DNA of 64,000 nt, from the NCBI GenBank assembly GCA_032173965.1, contig JAVUNC010000019.1, positions 3,844,501 through 3,908,500 of the forward strand, written 5' to 3'. The notes under the pieces are model-generated. The model was not told the origin of the DNA, did no database searches, and was given only the letters and a program-made list of their open reading frames with translations. This document shows positions 13,501 through 25,442 of the stretch, in pieces. Numbering within the stretch: the first letter of the stretch is position 1; each line of letters begins with the position of its first letter. The position numbers and the translations under genes are program-made. This stretch comes from Sitta carolinensis. Taxonomy: Eukaryota; Chordata; Aves; Passeriformes; Sittidae.

Positions 13501-15939
13501 TACAGAGTCTCCAATGCACATTTATGTGCTACAATGAGGTCATTTTTCTGGATAATTGGGAAAGTCAAGTAATTGCTAGCAAAAGTAAACATTTCTTTTA
13601 ACGTCCATGAAGCAAGTCTTAGAGCTGTTAGATACCTACACTTTTGAAATTAAACAGTGCTTTACACCAATGTGAAATCCATCTTGAGCTGTGCTATGAT
13701 GTCACCTGGCAGGACCAGGGCATGTGTAGGCCCCTTCAATACCCTTCATTCATGATGGGGATCCTCATTGTGATTTCACTTTTCCCTTAGACAGCGGAAG
13801 GTGATCTATAAAAGGTGGTATTCATATGATTTGTGATATTTGTAGCATGCCTTTTGTCAGCTTAAGACACCAGTGGGACAGGCCAGCAGAGTTTCTCTTT
13901 TTTATTGCCTTCATGCTCTCCAAAGCATGACCTTGTGGCTTTAAAGTAATTAACCTGGTGGCAGCAAGATACTTTGGAATAATCCCATTTGTTGCATTTA
14001 TTCCAGACCAAACTGAACAAACTTGGTCCATCCCTAGGCTTCCTTATTTTATGTGGTTTGGGGTCATCATTTCCTACTTCAGCTTCTCTGCTGATGCACC
14101 CATCTTAGTCTGGGACCCTGTAGTACCTTCTTCCATAGAATTTCCCACAAATTTTTCTTAGTGCATCAATCTTGGGATAGGATGTAACTATAGCAGCAAG
14201 ATTTGTCTTTCCAAGTCAGAAATGTTAATTCTGGGAATGCTGCTTCTAATGCTTCTCTCTGCAGTTTTTGCCACCTTATGTCATTCACTAAACTCTTCCA
14301 CTCAAGCTCCACAAAACAAGACTTTTTGTTATTCACAGTCTGCTGACCCAACTCCAATTGGGATGTCAGTTAATTGTTTTAGCTTTTAGAGGAAAATAGT
14401 GTCTTAAAAACTTAGTTAAAGAATGAAGCAACACACATTGCTTCTTATGCAGAGATGTTTTCAGTTGAACTTGGATTATTTTTATGAATCTTATTTTTTA
14501 TTTAATACCTTCCTTGATCTTTTTCAATGTTTTCTTGGAAAGTATTTGCCTTTTAAGTCATTTCTTGTCCTTAAGTTCACCTGCTGACTAAGAGAAGAGC
14601 TGATGCAGAATGGATTTTTTTTACTATTGCTGTGCACCTACCTTCAGGGGAATCCCTGAACTTGTTCCAAACAATGCTGCTGTTGGAGCATTGCAGAACC
14701 AGGAAGCAAAACTTGCCTTCCAACTCCTGGCCCCTGAGCTGGAAGACAAATAAAACTGAAAAAAGGCATTAAATAGCCTATAATGGGAGTAGTCATTCAG
14801 TTGAATACAGGTCTGGTTAGGACTATGTCCTTCTCATTCTATACCGAGTATTTTCAAGAAAGTAGGGATTCACAATTCTAAAATTCCCTAGAATGTAAGG
14901 AGATGGTCGATATTGATCTCCCTGTTGATAAACTCTTCTAGGAAGCTTTCAACCTTCTTTACTTCACAGGATTTCAAAAATAGAAGGGCACCGCCCCCAC
15001 CATGAAGGTTTTTTTGGTGAATTGGCATCAAAACTGCACTGCAGAGCTCTGGTAATCTGTGCTCTGGAAAGATTAGCTAAATGACAGCATGCATGTTCTG
15101 GGAGGGGAGGGTAAACCCTGGTTTATCCAGCACAGAAAAATGAGAAAGATGACTGATCTGTGTGAGCCAGTCATGGGGATTAAGGGGAAAGGAAAGAATT
15201 ACTTAGAGGATACTCTTGGCCCATGAACAAATAAGCTTGAACAATTCATGAATAAAAGAAGCTTTCGGAAGAAGTTTAAGTACAGGGTGTGAAACAGTCT
15301 TTTGGTCAGGAGAAATGGGTGAAACACTGACCTACTTTCAGTGGGAACATGGTTAGTTACGAAAGGAGCTCATATAATGCAGTTATTGAGTGGTCCAGGA
15401 GCCCAGGAGGTCCCTCCCCAGTCTGTGGTCCATATTACAGAGAGCAGAATAACAACCACAGTGTCTTAGAAGGGGTGGTGATGCCTACTGCATTCTTCAA
15501 TGTTGTCGTTGCTTTTCATATGTATCTTTATTCTTTGATTAAACAAACAAAGAAAAAAATCAAATGAACAAAATCACTGCACTTCAAATATTTTGCAGTC
15601 AAAACCTTTGAAAAAGGTACAATGAACAAAACTATTTGTTGAAAGAAGGAAGAAAAAGGACAGGAGAGCTAGAGTTGTCTTTCTTTTTCCTTAAGTTTTT
15701 CTGCTCCTTGTGCATATTTGTTAACTTGCCAAGAGCCTGCGTCGTTGGCCAAGAGCTCTCAATTTTTAGTAAGGTGAAATTAAAAAAAAAAAAAAAGAGA
15801 GAGATAAAGATATTTGCATGACCTATTTTTTTTTTTTTTTTGCAGAGTGTGAAATGAAAACTCTACACTGTGATTACTAAAAGAGCATTTGCATTGTGAA
15901 TTTTGGTTTCCATCTAGTACTGCAGATGATCCTAATCCG

Positions 15940-16060
15940 CTTTCTCATTGGATAAATAGCAGGATCACAAACTCGGTTATCTGCAAAATGCTAATTTACA
16001 CCCTTCAAAGCAGTTTTAGCTGAAACCAAGCATGATTTGGGCACAGGCACGGATTAATAA
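15940..16060. promoter_or_regulatory. Candidate cis-regulatory patch with homeodomain-type sites
   Basis: The sequence packs an inverted CCAAT (ATTGG), a TTATCT site (inverted GATA), TAATTT, and GGATTAATAA (a bicoid/OTX-type GGATTA joined to TAAT) into about 120 bp. Motif content of this type is common in conserved vertebrate developmental enhancers, but it also occurs by chance in AT-rich DNA. No conservation data are available here, so this is only a candidate. Confidence 0.2.
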
Positions 16061-16787
16061 GCAGAGTTTTGTCTGCAGCAGCAGGGTCATTGAGGGGGGA
16101 TCAGAAGTACAGTAGATTAGCATCCCCATTGTGTGCCTGCCTCCTTCCTGGGAAAACCTCTGCCCAGGGCAATAAAGCAGCTCCGTGCCATGGCTGTTCT
16201 GCTGAAGGCTGTGTCAGGGCACATATATCAGCTCTCCAAAGCAGCAGCAGCACTTTAGCTCAGCAGCAGCTTCTCACAAACAGACCTGCGTCCTCAGTGA
16301 ATAGGACATAGCTGCCTTTGTGCAGGCTGGGTTTTGACAAAGCACTTACCAAGGGTTGCTCGAGCTCCAAGGAGGAGCGAGACAGTGACAAAGAAGAGAC
16401 AATAAAACATGCCATAGATCCAGTTAGATTAGTGCCATAAACCTTTTTTTCCCTGATTAAATCTTTCTAACACATCCATAATGTCTCCAGACAGGCACTT
16501 GTAGGTTCCATTCAATGACTTGAAGGGAAAACATTTGAAAACACCACATCTCACTTTTCTGATTCCCTTGTGTCCTAGATGCTGAATTCACATAAGATTT
16601 CTGTGAGGCTGAGGTTTTTAAGTGTCACTGTCCTTTTTTCATAAAATCAGAATTTTTACCCAGTCAATATAAAATAAAGATGAAAATCTTTTTCAGCCCA
16701 AAATTTCACCCTGCTGTTCACAGAAGCTAGGGAATTTTGATGGAGGAAGAGAACAGGATATTTTGCATCTTACAAAATATTTTGAGA

Positions 16788-16805
16788 TTTTTTTTTTTTT
16801 TTTTT
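16788..16805 (-). repeat. T18 homopolymer (A18 on the minus strand)
   Basis: Eighteen consecutive T on the plus strand. On the minus strand this is an A18 tract starting about 107 nt after the stop of the 216-codon open frame. A variant polyadenylation hexamer (CATAAA) lies about 30 nt before it. Long T or A runs are frequent in this window, so the arrangement may be coincidental. Confidence 0.7.
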
Positions 16806-16911
16806 ATGTGGAGAGCCAGTTGATGCAGATTTTATGGATTAAATTTTATGTTTAATCACTAACAAAGACAGACAGTGTGATCCTGATGAAACTTTTTTCA
16901 GAGAAATAATC

Positions 16912-17562
16912 CTATATGGCTAGACACTTTTGAAAAACCTGCTCCAACGTGTCTTCATCCTTAGGAAAGCACCAAAAAAATTGAAATTTAATTCTAATAT
17001 GTTCAAAATATAGTTGCACAGACATTGTATATTTCCATGAAAATGTAGCATTGATTTTCTGTAGGATCAGAAAATTGCCACCTTCCACAAAGAATATGTT
17101 TTGTTCCAAAGGGAGTACATTTGCTGCAAGCATGTGTTTAATGCTGCAAATAAATGTTGGAGCTGTTACAAAGTCTGATAAAAAAAGGAAAGCAGCATCA
17201 CTTTCATACAAATCTGACAGCCTTGGGAGGAGTTTAATTCTAAAATGTTCATGGCAGAAGAAAAATCCATTTAGGTGATACAGATTGTAAAATGCCCATT
17301 TCATGGAGCACTCTGAGGAACTCTCAAAAGGTAAAGGCTGAAACTGTTTGGGTAATGCAGATATGAATTCTCTTACAGTGGAAAAAGTGTGAAAAATAGC
17401 ATTCATTTTCTTTGGTTTGTCCTGTCTTCTCAGCAGCACATTTAAGGATAGTGAGTGAAAGGAATAATTTAGTGCAAACAGGTACAATATTGACAAACAA
17501 TGGATTAATGAAATTAAAGGAATTTCTTCCTCCAGAAACTGCAATTTCTTGTTCTTTCTCAA
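16912..17562 (-). other. Longest open frame in the window, 216 codons, unrecognised
   Basis: The frame runs uninterrupted for 216 codons from ATG to stop. The product would be rich in Phe and Leu, with a hydrophobic segment near residues 15-35 (ISLIHCLSILYLFALNYSF) and a mixed remainder. I do not recognise any domain or family. The Phe/Leu excess is what A-rich plus-strand DNA gives when read in reverse. An A18 tract follows about 107 nt after the stop. It could be a chance frame, a conserved noncoding element that happens to be open, or a decayed retrocopy. I do not call it a gene. Confidence 0.2.
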
Positions 17563-20500
17563 GACATTACAGGAACACAGAGTGACATTTGAAGTTATTC
17601 AGCCCCCAGCTAATACAAATGAGTTCCTAACCTCATGGGACTGGTTAAAGCATTAGGATGTATTGTAAAGGCTCTGAACCTAATTTTTTAATTTATTTAT
17701 TGCGTGCCATGGGGTATTTTGAAAGTCAGTGATGAGTGCAATGGGAAACAACGTGGAGTGACCACAGCCAGTCATCCAAAGCCCAGAAGCTTTGCCCACT
17801 GACTCCTGTCCCTGCTGCCAGGTTCTGTGAGCATGAATGTCCCACTTTAGTCATTTCCTGAGTGTGTCTAGTCTGCAAGGCAAGCTGAGTGTCTCGGTTC
17901 AGCCACTCACTGCAGACCTTGCCACTCATTTAAAGATGATACCCACACTGTTTTTAATCAGCCTTCCTCAGTTTGAGCTCTTCACAGTGCCCTCGACTGT
18001 GAGGGGGGTCTGTAGGTGAAACTTTAATGTGAATCATGAAGTACTAATGATAGAACATGATTAACACCTTCTGCCTCACATGTGGTGGCTTTCATCCGAC
18101 CTTGGCTCAAAATTGTTTTGCTTCCTTTTTCATGCCATCATCAATCTGCTGAGTTTCAAAACATTTGCATGGGGTAGATGATAATATTAATAATTTGCAG
18201 ACTAGGAAAATATTATGCAGATGTTTCTCCTCCTGGGAAATACCAGTTAGTCAGCTACCAGTGCTGCTATTATCAAGGGAGGTTTTACAAAATTTCCTGA
18301 GAGAATAAAAATACTAAGGGACTTGTCCATGAGTCACAGGAGGAATCAGGTTTTTAAACCAGGAGGTTTGTTACAGCTCCATGTGCTAACCTTAGGCAGA
18401 GCTACCACCACAATTTAATTGTTCAAATCAAATGATGATTCTTTTCCAAAATAAATATCATATGGCTTAAGTGCTGCAGTAGTAATTTTTCTTCTTCCTA
18501 CATAGAAATGTTTAAAAAGTACACAATTGCTTCTTATCTGAAGCAAGATTTCATTCAAGAAACCATGTTTATTATTCATTTTTTTTTTCCTTTTCTTTTC
18601 TAATCCAGATATTGACCTTCCTATGGCACAACAGCTAAGATGAAGTGTTGAAATACAGAGTTACAGTGAGTTGGGTAATAAAAACTCTTTGGTTCTGCTG
18701 TTTTGGTTTGGGTTATATTTGTTTGTTTTTAATACCACATTACAAATTCTGTCTTTGAGAAAATTACTGTTGAATTTTAAGTACATTGCCACATTTATAT
18801 AGAAAATATTAATTCATTCAGATATGGTAGATGTCAGAAATAGTGATGAGTAATTCTCAGAGATTTTTTTTTTATATGTGAATGTACAAGATTTTTAATC
18901 TGAAAAAATATTCTCATTTTAATCTCTTACCCCTAATCTGAAGTAGTCACTATGTCTGACATCCCATTACAGCTCCTTTTAAGTCAGGTGCCCTTAAGTC
19001 AGGAATGGGTTTCATAAGCTTATATAATTGAGCATAAAATTGACTATATGTATTTTTTGGTAGTAGTTTCCCTTGTCTAAAATAAATTTAATTTTAAATG
19101 ATATAATGGCATCTTTGGTCCTGAATCTGGACAGAAACCAATGGTGAAAACAACTTCAGATTGCAGAAATTGTTAAAACAGGATCTGATGTGCCTTCCCT
19201 TATGTATCACCAACATTCAGACTGGAACTGGAACATAACCATCACCTTATTATCATGGTCATGCCATAATTTCCTAGAGGTGTCTCAGGTGTTTTTACAG
19301 AAGGTTTTGCTGGTTGATTCAGAGTGATGTTGGACAGTATGAGACAATGTACCCATGACTCTTTATTCAGATGTAATTACAAAGGAAAATCCTGATTCAT
19401 CTTCTGGTGCAGACAGGAACAGTTCAGGAACTGGCAGAAATGAGCAGTGAAAATAACAGACTGGTGGGAACTTACAAAGGACAGAAAAAAAAGCCCACAA
19501 AACTGAACTGTGGTGACTTCTCTTCATGCTACCTGCCCTCTCACAAAAATATCTTAATGTAAGAGAAAAAAGTCCTCTCTTCCTCTCCAATTGCCCATCA
19601 AGAAAATGTCACCACTTTCAGGAAAGTACAAATTAATCCCTAAAAGCTCCTGCCTGAGCACAGAAGTTGGAATATGTGTTGGGAGCTGTAATTTGTTCAT
19701 CACAGCCCAGTTCCCTTCCATAAATCAGGATCTGCAACTGGCTTATATCACCCATGAAGTCATTTGCCAGAGGTTCCAGGGTGAACATCTCTCCCCTCAC
19801 CCTGAGTGAGAGCACTCTGGTGGTGAATAAACACAGCACATGGGTTGTTCAGCTGTCTGTCCAGCTTTCTGCTGAAAGGCAGGTACAAATGTCAAAGCTG
19901 GGCACTCTGGAGAGTGGGAGGCCAGCACGAGAAGACAGAGGTAAGAGTTCAGTGTATTTCCACAGTAGCCAGGGAAGAGAATGAAGAAAGATTTAGGAAG
20001 AAAAAAAAAATTTAAAAAAAAATCCCATGTGCTGTCTTCTCTGAAAACTCACAAAGTGGGCTTTTGAATGTCCACCATGATGTTGTTTGTACTGCTTGTT
20101 AGACTTACCAAGCTTCTTAAATCCTCTATATGATCATCCAACGCTTGTGGCAGTAACAATCTCTTTCAATCATGTCCTAAAACTGCATTTTTGTATGCCT
20201 GTCTGAGAAGCTGCTTTGCCTCTGCCTGTCCCACTGGGGTGCAGAGCAGACCTGCACAGCAGCATGAGAAATGAGAGCTTGGGTTGAAGCCCCAGGTCTC
20301 AGGTCCACAGTCCCAGGGTCTACAAAGAATCTACAAAGATCATTAGTCATGACTGGCCTCTTCATTTAACCCCATAGAACAGCAACTGGAACAAAACCCA
20401 ACCAATGGCCATGCACTGGGAAATTCAAAGTGTGTCTCCTCAGTCCTGCCACGACAGGTTTTTGCTCCTGTGATCAGAATGATTCAAAGAAAGCTGATTG

Positions 20501-20859
20501 CAATCTAAAGTGAGGCATTAAAAAAGTAGCTGATCATGTCTCACCGTGATGTGCAGAACCTTGGTGACAAAGGAAGCCCTGAGGAACAAAAAGTCAAAGA
20601 CAAGGTGGCAAATGATCCAGGAAAGGGCAGGCTGCCATGAGAGCACATCTCCCCTCCCCAGCAGGGACTGCAAAGAGAAGCTGTTCTCCTCCCAGCAGTT
20701 CAGTGTCTGTTCCAGGGGAGTCCCGAGCCAGGAGAAGCATCCTCTGCAGGAAGAGTGTCTGCAGGACCCCTGGAACCTCTCTGAGCTGATGACTCTGTCT
20801 GAACTCTAATGTAGGGAGGGGAAAGTAAGCAATTATTGATTTTTCTTCTTAATTTTTCT

Positions 20860-20976
20860 CAGAAGGGACCACAGTGGGTCACTGGTCCAAGCTCTCTGCT
20901 CAAGCAGAGTCATCCCAGAGCACAGGGCACAGGATTGTGTCCAGACAGTTCCTGAATATCTCCAGTGAGGACTTGC
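20860..20976 (-). mobile_element. CR1 LINE 3' fragment, minus strand
   Basis: The plus strand reads AGAAGGGACC, then GTGGGTCACTGGTCCAAGCT, then CTGCTCAAGCAGAGTCA, then TTGTGTCCAGACAGTTCCTGAATATCTCCAG in short blocks. This is the reverse complement of the CR1 3' untranslated region, which normally contains 'GGTCATCTAGTCCAACCCCC' and 'TGAATATCTCCAG'. The terminal short repeats of CR1 are missing or decayed at the left edge. It carries only untranslated sequence. Confidence 0.75.
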
Positions 20977-23088
20977 CTATTAAATTTAATGCTCATGCAT
21001 TCGTGATTTGCTTCTTCTTCATAGCTATATTATTTTGTTAAAATAATCTTCATCATAGCAATTCTTCTGATAAAGAGAATAGGAGGTTATTGTTACAAAG
21101 TCCTAGCTAGTGATGGTAGGTATAGTTAGAGAGCTGGGAATGAAGAAATCACTATGTGAGAAAGTATTTATTTTTTAAAGATAGCTATGGTTTTTTTATT
21201 TGATTAGCAGGAGTTAAATAATCTGTTTATTTGACAGCATATTTTAAAAGATCTTTGAGAGCAGATCACTGAGTGAGTTGGATGGAGGCCACCTCTTGTC
21301 TCTGAGGCAGATGGATGGATGGGAGGAAATACATTTAAGACAAGTTTCCTGTGCCTCCATTCAGGAGGGAGGAAGGAGGCCCCCAGTGGACCCAGCTTTC
21401 AACCCCATATGCATACTTTAGCCCAAGCAAGACAAAGCTGAGCATGAGTCAGGAGGGTAATTTGAGATTAAGGTCTCTGAAACAAATGTATGAATAACTT
21501 TTCTTATTCATTGACCTCTTTTCCATTGTTTCAAATTCACTTTTTTTAAAAAAAAGTTTATTAAAAGTAGGTGATAGTTGAAATGAAAAGCAGTTTTGCT
21601 TATTAAATAATAAAACATTTCATTCAAAACTTGCAAGAAAGGAATACATCAACTTCAGAAAAAAAAAAATCAGCAAGACCAGTTTCATGAAGCTGAAACA
21701 AATTAGGGGAACACCATCATATTGAACCTCTGCTTTTTTTTCTGAAAGGGGGTCTCCCATAATTTGGCATCCAACTCTAACAAAAAAATTAAAGACTGCC
21801 TATTTCCCAACAGTAGCAAAGTGCCCTAATTTTTAAACACCTAAAAATACAAGTAAAAAATATTTCACTCAGTTAGTTGTGTGTTGATTCCTTCCCATCC
21901 TCTGTCCCTCCAGAGACAGGACCATAACTCCACCTCAGGCCCTGTCTATGTGCTCATCTAGAGGTTCCTGCCTGACCTCACCTACCAAGGATGGGTTTGC
22001 TCAGTCACTGCAGAGGAGTCCATCCATTTTTTGTCCTCCACTGGCAATATCTGACCTCATCCAACTGTTTCTTCTCCTTCTTTATAAACCAAATACTCCA
22101 TTCTGTCAGTGGGGGTTTCTCCTGCTGCAGATAGCTGTCAACTATCTCCCTTAAAATCCAAGGTAACCCACATCCTGCCAGTCATTGACATGGAATTCCA
22201 AAAGGCACATATCCCTTTGAATGAAGGCCATTCGAAAAACTACCTTGATTTCTCACAGCTGGGGTTTCCTTTGCCACAGAAATCACTCCAGCCTGGTAAG
22301 GTGTCCATCCAGGAAGTCCTCACATGGATGCACAACCTGGTACTCCTCACACGTGAGCCCTTCACAGGCAGGTGCCTTTTCTTGCTTTATTAAGGGCAAC
22401 CAGTTTGGAATTTTCATTAATGAGTTCAATGCTGCCTACCTGGGACTGTTTAATATTTAATAGAGTTTAATTAATATTTTATTTATTAGAAAAGGATTCC
22501 AGGTGTCCACAAATGCAGTCTACACAGTTCTCTGCTAGCCAATAGCTGCTGTTAAACTCTAGGTTAGAGGAAATTAAACTGCCTGAACTTGCTGAGATTT
22601 GTCTCATTCACTATGCCATGGTCCTTCTTTGCATTGTTCTGAGCTGGTTTTGTGTCCACCCCCTGTTCCCCACTCCTCCAAGTAGCTGCAGCTGTGAGCC
22701 TGTGAGGGACCTGTTTACATTTTCCCTCTAAATGCTCCTCTTCAAAGTGCATCACAGTCAGTGCATTGTCACAGTGTTTTTTGGAAATGCACCCTAATGA
22801 CCTGAGAAACCAAAACAGCCCTCAAAACAGTCGAGGAGAATTCACAGGAATTCCTTCATGCAAAGCTGGGCACCCTAAAAGAAAAATGCTTTCGAGTTCA
22901 AACCATTGTTTATTTTGGAGCATGTTTCTCTCTCTGCTTTCAATGGTGACCTAGGAATGAGCTCACCATTGGAAGCAAATCTGTCTTCTGTTTCCACTCC
23001 TAAAGGATTACCTACTCTCTGAAGCTCATGGGGTTATTGATGGCCTTACACCAGAATTATGATTTGGAATTCTGTGGAAAAAAAATAA

Positions 23089-23116
23089 ACACACACACAC
23101 ACGCACGTGTGTGTGA
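23089..23116. repeat. Alternating CA/TG dinucleotide palindrome
   Basis: About six AC units are followed by GCAC and then by GTGTGTGTG, so the tract is both alternating purine-pyrimidine and self-complementary. Such tracts can adopt Z-DNA or a cruciform. It follows an A-rich run and is too short to be a highly variable microsatellite. Confidence 0.7.
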
Positions 23117-23517
23117 CACTGACAGATTTAAAGGAAAAAAAATTGTTGAAATATTACAATAAAAAATATATTAAATTTGTAACAAATAGATGGCTTCCTA
23201 TATTCACAAAAATTCTGCCTTGAGATTGAGCAGGACAATATCTGATCTAGCATGACTGTGCAGGAGAATGGCAAAATCCTGTTGTTTTTTAATGTGCACA
23301 TGAGCTGTGCAGCATTTGGCAGCATCTCAGACAAAGATCCAGTTAACAAACAGCCTCGTGCTGCCTTTGAGTGGGGTTATTTGAAATGCTTTTCTGCACC
23401 CAGACCCTGTGAGCTGGTGCTGCTGTCAGCTGCTGAGTGCTTCAGCTGCAAGGCTGCTGGCAAACCAAGCACCAGCTGCTGTGCCCACCACTCTGGGCTG
23501 CCCTGCAGGAGAGGAGG

Positions 23518-23775
23518 AACACCAAACACCAGGACGAGCTGATGCCACTTCTGGTTTTAATGAACACCAAACACCAGAACAAGCTGATGCCACTTCTGGT
23601 TTTAATGAACACCAAACACCAATACGAGCTGATGCCACTTTTGGTTTTGATGAACACCAAACACCAGAACGAGCTGATGCCACTTGTTTTGTGAGCACCA
23701 AACACCAGAACGAGCTGATGCCACTTTTGGTTTTGTTGAGCACCAAACACCAGAATGAGCTGATGCCACTTTTGA
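23518..23775. repeat. 45-bp minisatellite, about six copies
   Basis: Units start at 23518, 23563, 23608, 23653, 23694 and 23739. Each begins A(A/G)CACCAAACACCA and contains GAGCTGATGCCACTT followed by a TTTTG-rich linker. Spacing is 45 bp except for the fourth unit, which is 41 bp through loss of 4 bp in its linker. The last unit fades after GATGCCACTTTTGA. Because 45 is a multiple of three, several frames stay open across the array on both strands, but the 4-bp loss changes frame in the middle, which argues against coding. Unit-to-unit differences are few, so the expansion is relatively recent. Confidence 0.9.
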
Positions 23776-25373
23776 CATCAGTTTGGGACTTTGAAGTGTC
23801 TGTCAGCAGGGCCAGCATATGGAAAAGGCACATGAGGAGGCACATGAGAGACACCTAAGGTGTCATTGCCAAAGATGGCTTCATTTTCCTTTCATCTCAG
23901 CTCCTGCTCTTCTGACCTTGTGAGTGCACACTCCTCTGAATCTCGTTCACACACGTGGTCAGACAGGTCCAGGATCCACTCTCCAAATGCATCAGGAGCT
24001 TTGCCATTTCAGCCTCTGCAGGTGCTGTAGGGAGGAGTTCAGGAGCTGGTGAGTGACAGCTGTCCCACCAGCATGAAAAGCTGGAATCTTTTCTTAAGTT
24101 AAAAAGAGATGGTTTTACTTTTCCTCTAGCACCTGTTAAACTGAGTGTTGCCAGAAAGGCAGATACAGTAGTGACAGACATGGTATGACACCAAAAGCAG
24201 AACAAAAAAAAAGAATAGGCTCCAGCATCTCTATTTGAAGTGTCTTAGAAGCTGCTTTGAAGTCACTTGTCCTGAAATTCGTGGGAAATTACCTGACAAC
24301 TGATTTCTTAAGCTTGCTTTGGTGTCTCCTCATACATACTCTCCTTCTCCCTTCCCTGCCTTTTTGTCTGTCCTTCACACATCTCAGAGGGAAGGATTAT
24401 AAAAAAGCCACCCTAAACCCCAAATCTACAGATGCAGGAGAGACATCTCTTAAGTCATTCCTTCTCTTTTTTCACTGATGTATTCTCTCAAGAGTGATAA
24501 TCATCTTTTTTGAAATGCAGGTCTAAGACGGAAGGAATTTTTATCTGGAAGAGTAATATAAATTAGCTTTGACTGCCAGTTTCCACTGATTATTACTTTC
24601 CAGGCGGAATTCCTACAAATTCTTGAGGCATGACCTCTGATGAAAAAATAAACCCCTTTAAAACTTGTTTGAGAAATTCCAGATAACTTTCACAAGAGAT
24701 TTAATTTTAGAGCATTAACACAGTCTTGGTTGGAAAGATAAAACTACAATGCAGTTATTTGGTAGGAGTCATTACTGAACAGTGAAGTCATTTGAGCTTA
24801 TTTTACTGTGCTTATCTTTTTGCTCTCTTTTTTCCCCTCTCAAACTAATTTTATTATGCATTACTCAGTGCACTCTGGATTCACCCTCATAAAAGGATAA
24901 AGTATCTCAGCAGATATCCAGGCTTAGGCAGTCAGTTTGAGAGTAAACTCACAAGCCTCAGTTATCTACACCAAAGAGCCAGTGCACAGGGTATCGTCTA
25001 GGTATTGTCAGTTACTGTTCATTAGCTTGTAAATCTTGGATTTGTGAGGCTTAAGCAAAGGTAAAAGCTGCCACAGATAGAAAAGAGCTGTTTTAAATAC
25101 CACTGCCAAGCATTTACTAATGGCAAAAGCATCTTCGAATCAGATTTCACCTCTCCTCGGCAAATAAATTAAAGAAAATTTGCACTGTCTAATAGAGAAA
25201 GTCACTCTCCTGCATCTCTATGTGATCTGCAGATGCATGAAAAGGTGAAAAACACATGTTAGAAGATATGGTCTTATGCTGCAATCATTTTCATACCCAT
25301 TTTTGAAGTCTGAGGGATAGGTCCCCTAGTTCTTTATCTGCCAAGGATGCACACACTTCCGTGAGCTGCCCCA

Positions 25374-25442
25374 ACTTTTGGAGCTAGGTGATCCTTAAGG
25401 TCCCTTGCAACCCAAACCATTTTGTGATTCTGTGACTCTGGA
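25374..25442 (+). mobile_element. CR1 LINE terminal 3' fragment
   Basis: The segment reads as the CR1 end, with GGTGATCCTTAAGGTCCC, then TTGCAACCCAAACCATT, then TTGTGATTCTGTGACTCTG. These match the 'GATGATCTTTAAGGTCCCTTCCAACCCAAACCATTC' tail that closes avian CR1 elements and its short terminal repeat. Only the last 60-70 bp are recognisable; sequence upstream may be the diverged remainder of the same insertion. Confidence 0.85.

Larger units (their letters stand above)
10576..20859. other. Unannotated intergenic or intronic DNA
   Basis: No supported gene. The block includes a 24-nt hairpin with two E-boxes (11226-11249), T-rich runs near 12524-12538 and 13112-13128, an A15/T16 foldback around an octamer motif (15782-15841), a homeodomain-site-rich patch (15940-16060), and the longest open frame in the window (minus strand, 16912-17562). 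A strong polypyrimidine acceptor-like site lies near 18590-18608. None of these has a recognised protein or RNA product. Confidence 0.55.
20977..25373. other. Unannotated DNA around a minisatellite
   Basis: No supported gene. It holds a short CA/TG alternating palindrome (23089-23116) and the 45-bp minisatellite described separately. From about 24830 to 25260 the sequence has the look of a conserved noncoding element, with balanced composition, TAAT, TTATCT and CAGATG sites and few simple runs, but this is only an impression. Open frames of 142-149 codons near 23.4-23.9 kb are by-products of the minisatellite. Confidence 0.5.

Noticed and set aside
15826..15846. Splice-acceptor-like T16-GCAG
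   Set aside because: Same reasoning: no plausible exon follows and homopolymer T runs are common in the window.
23409..23858. 149-codon plus and 142-codon minus open frames
   Set aside because: Both are produced by the 45-bp minisatellite, and the 41-bp unit breaks the repeat frame; no domain is recognisable.
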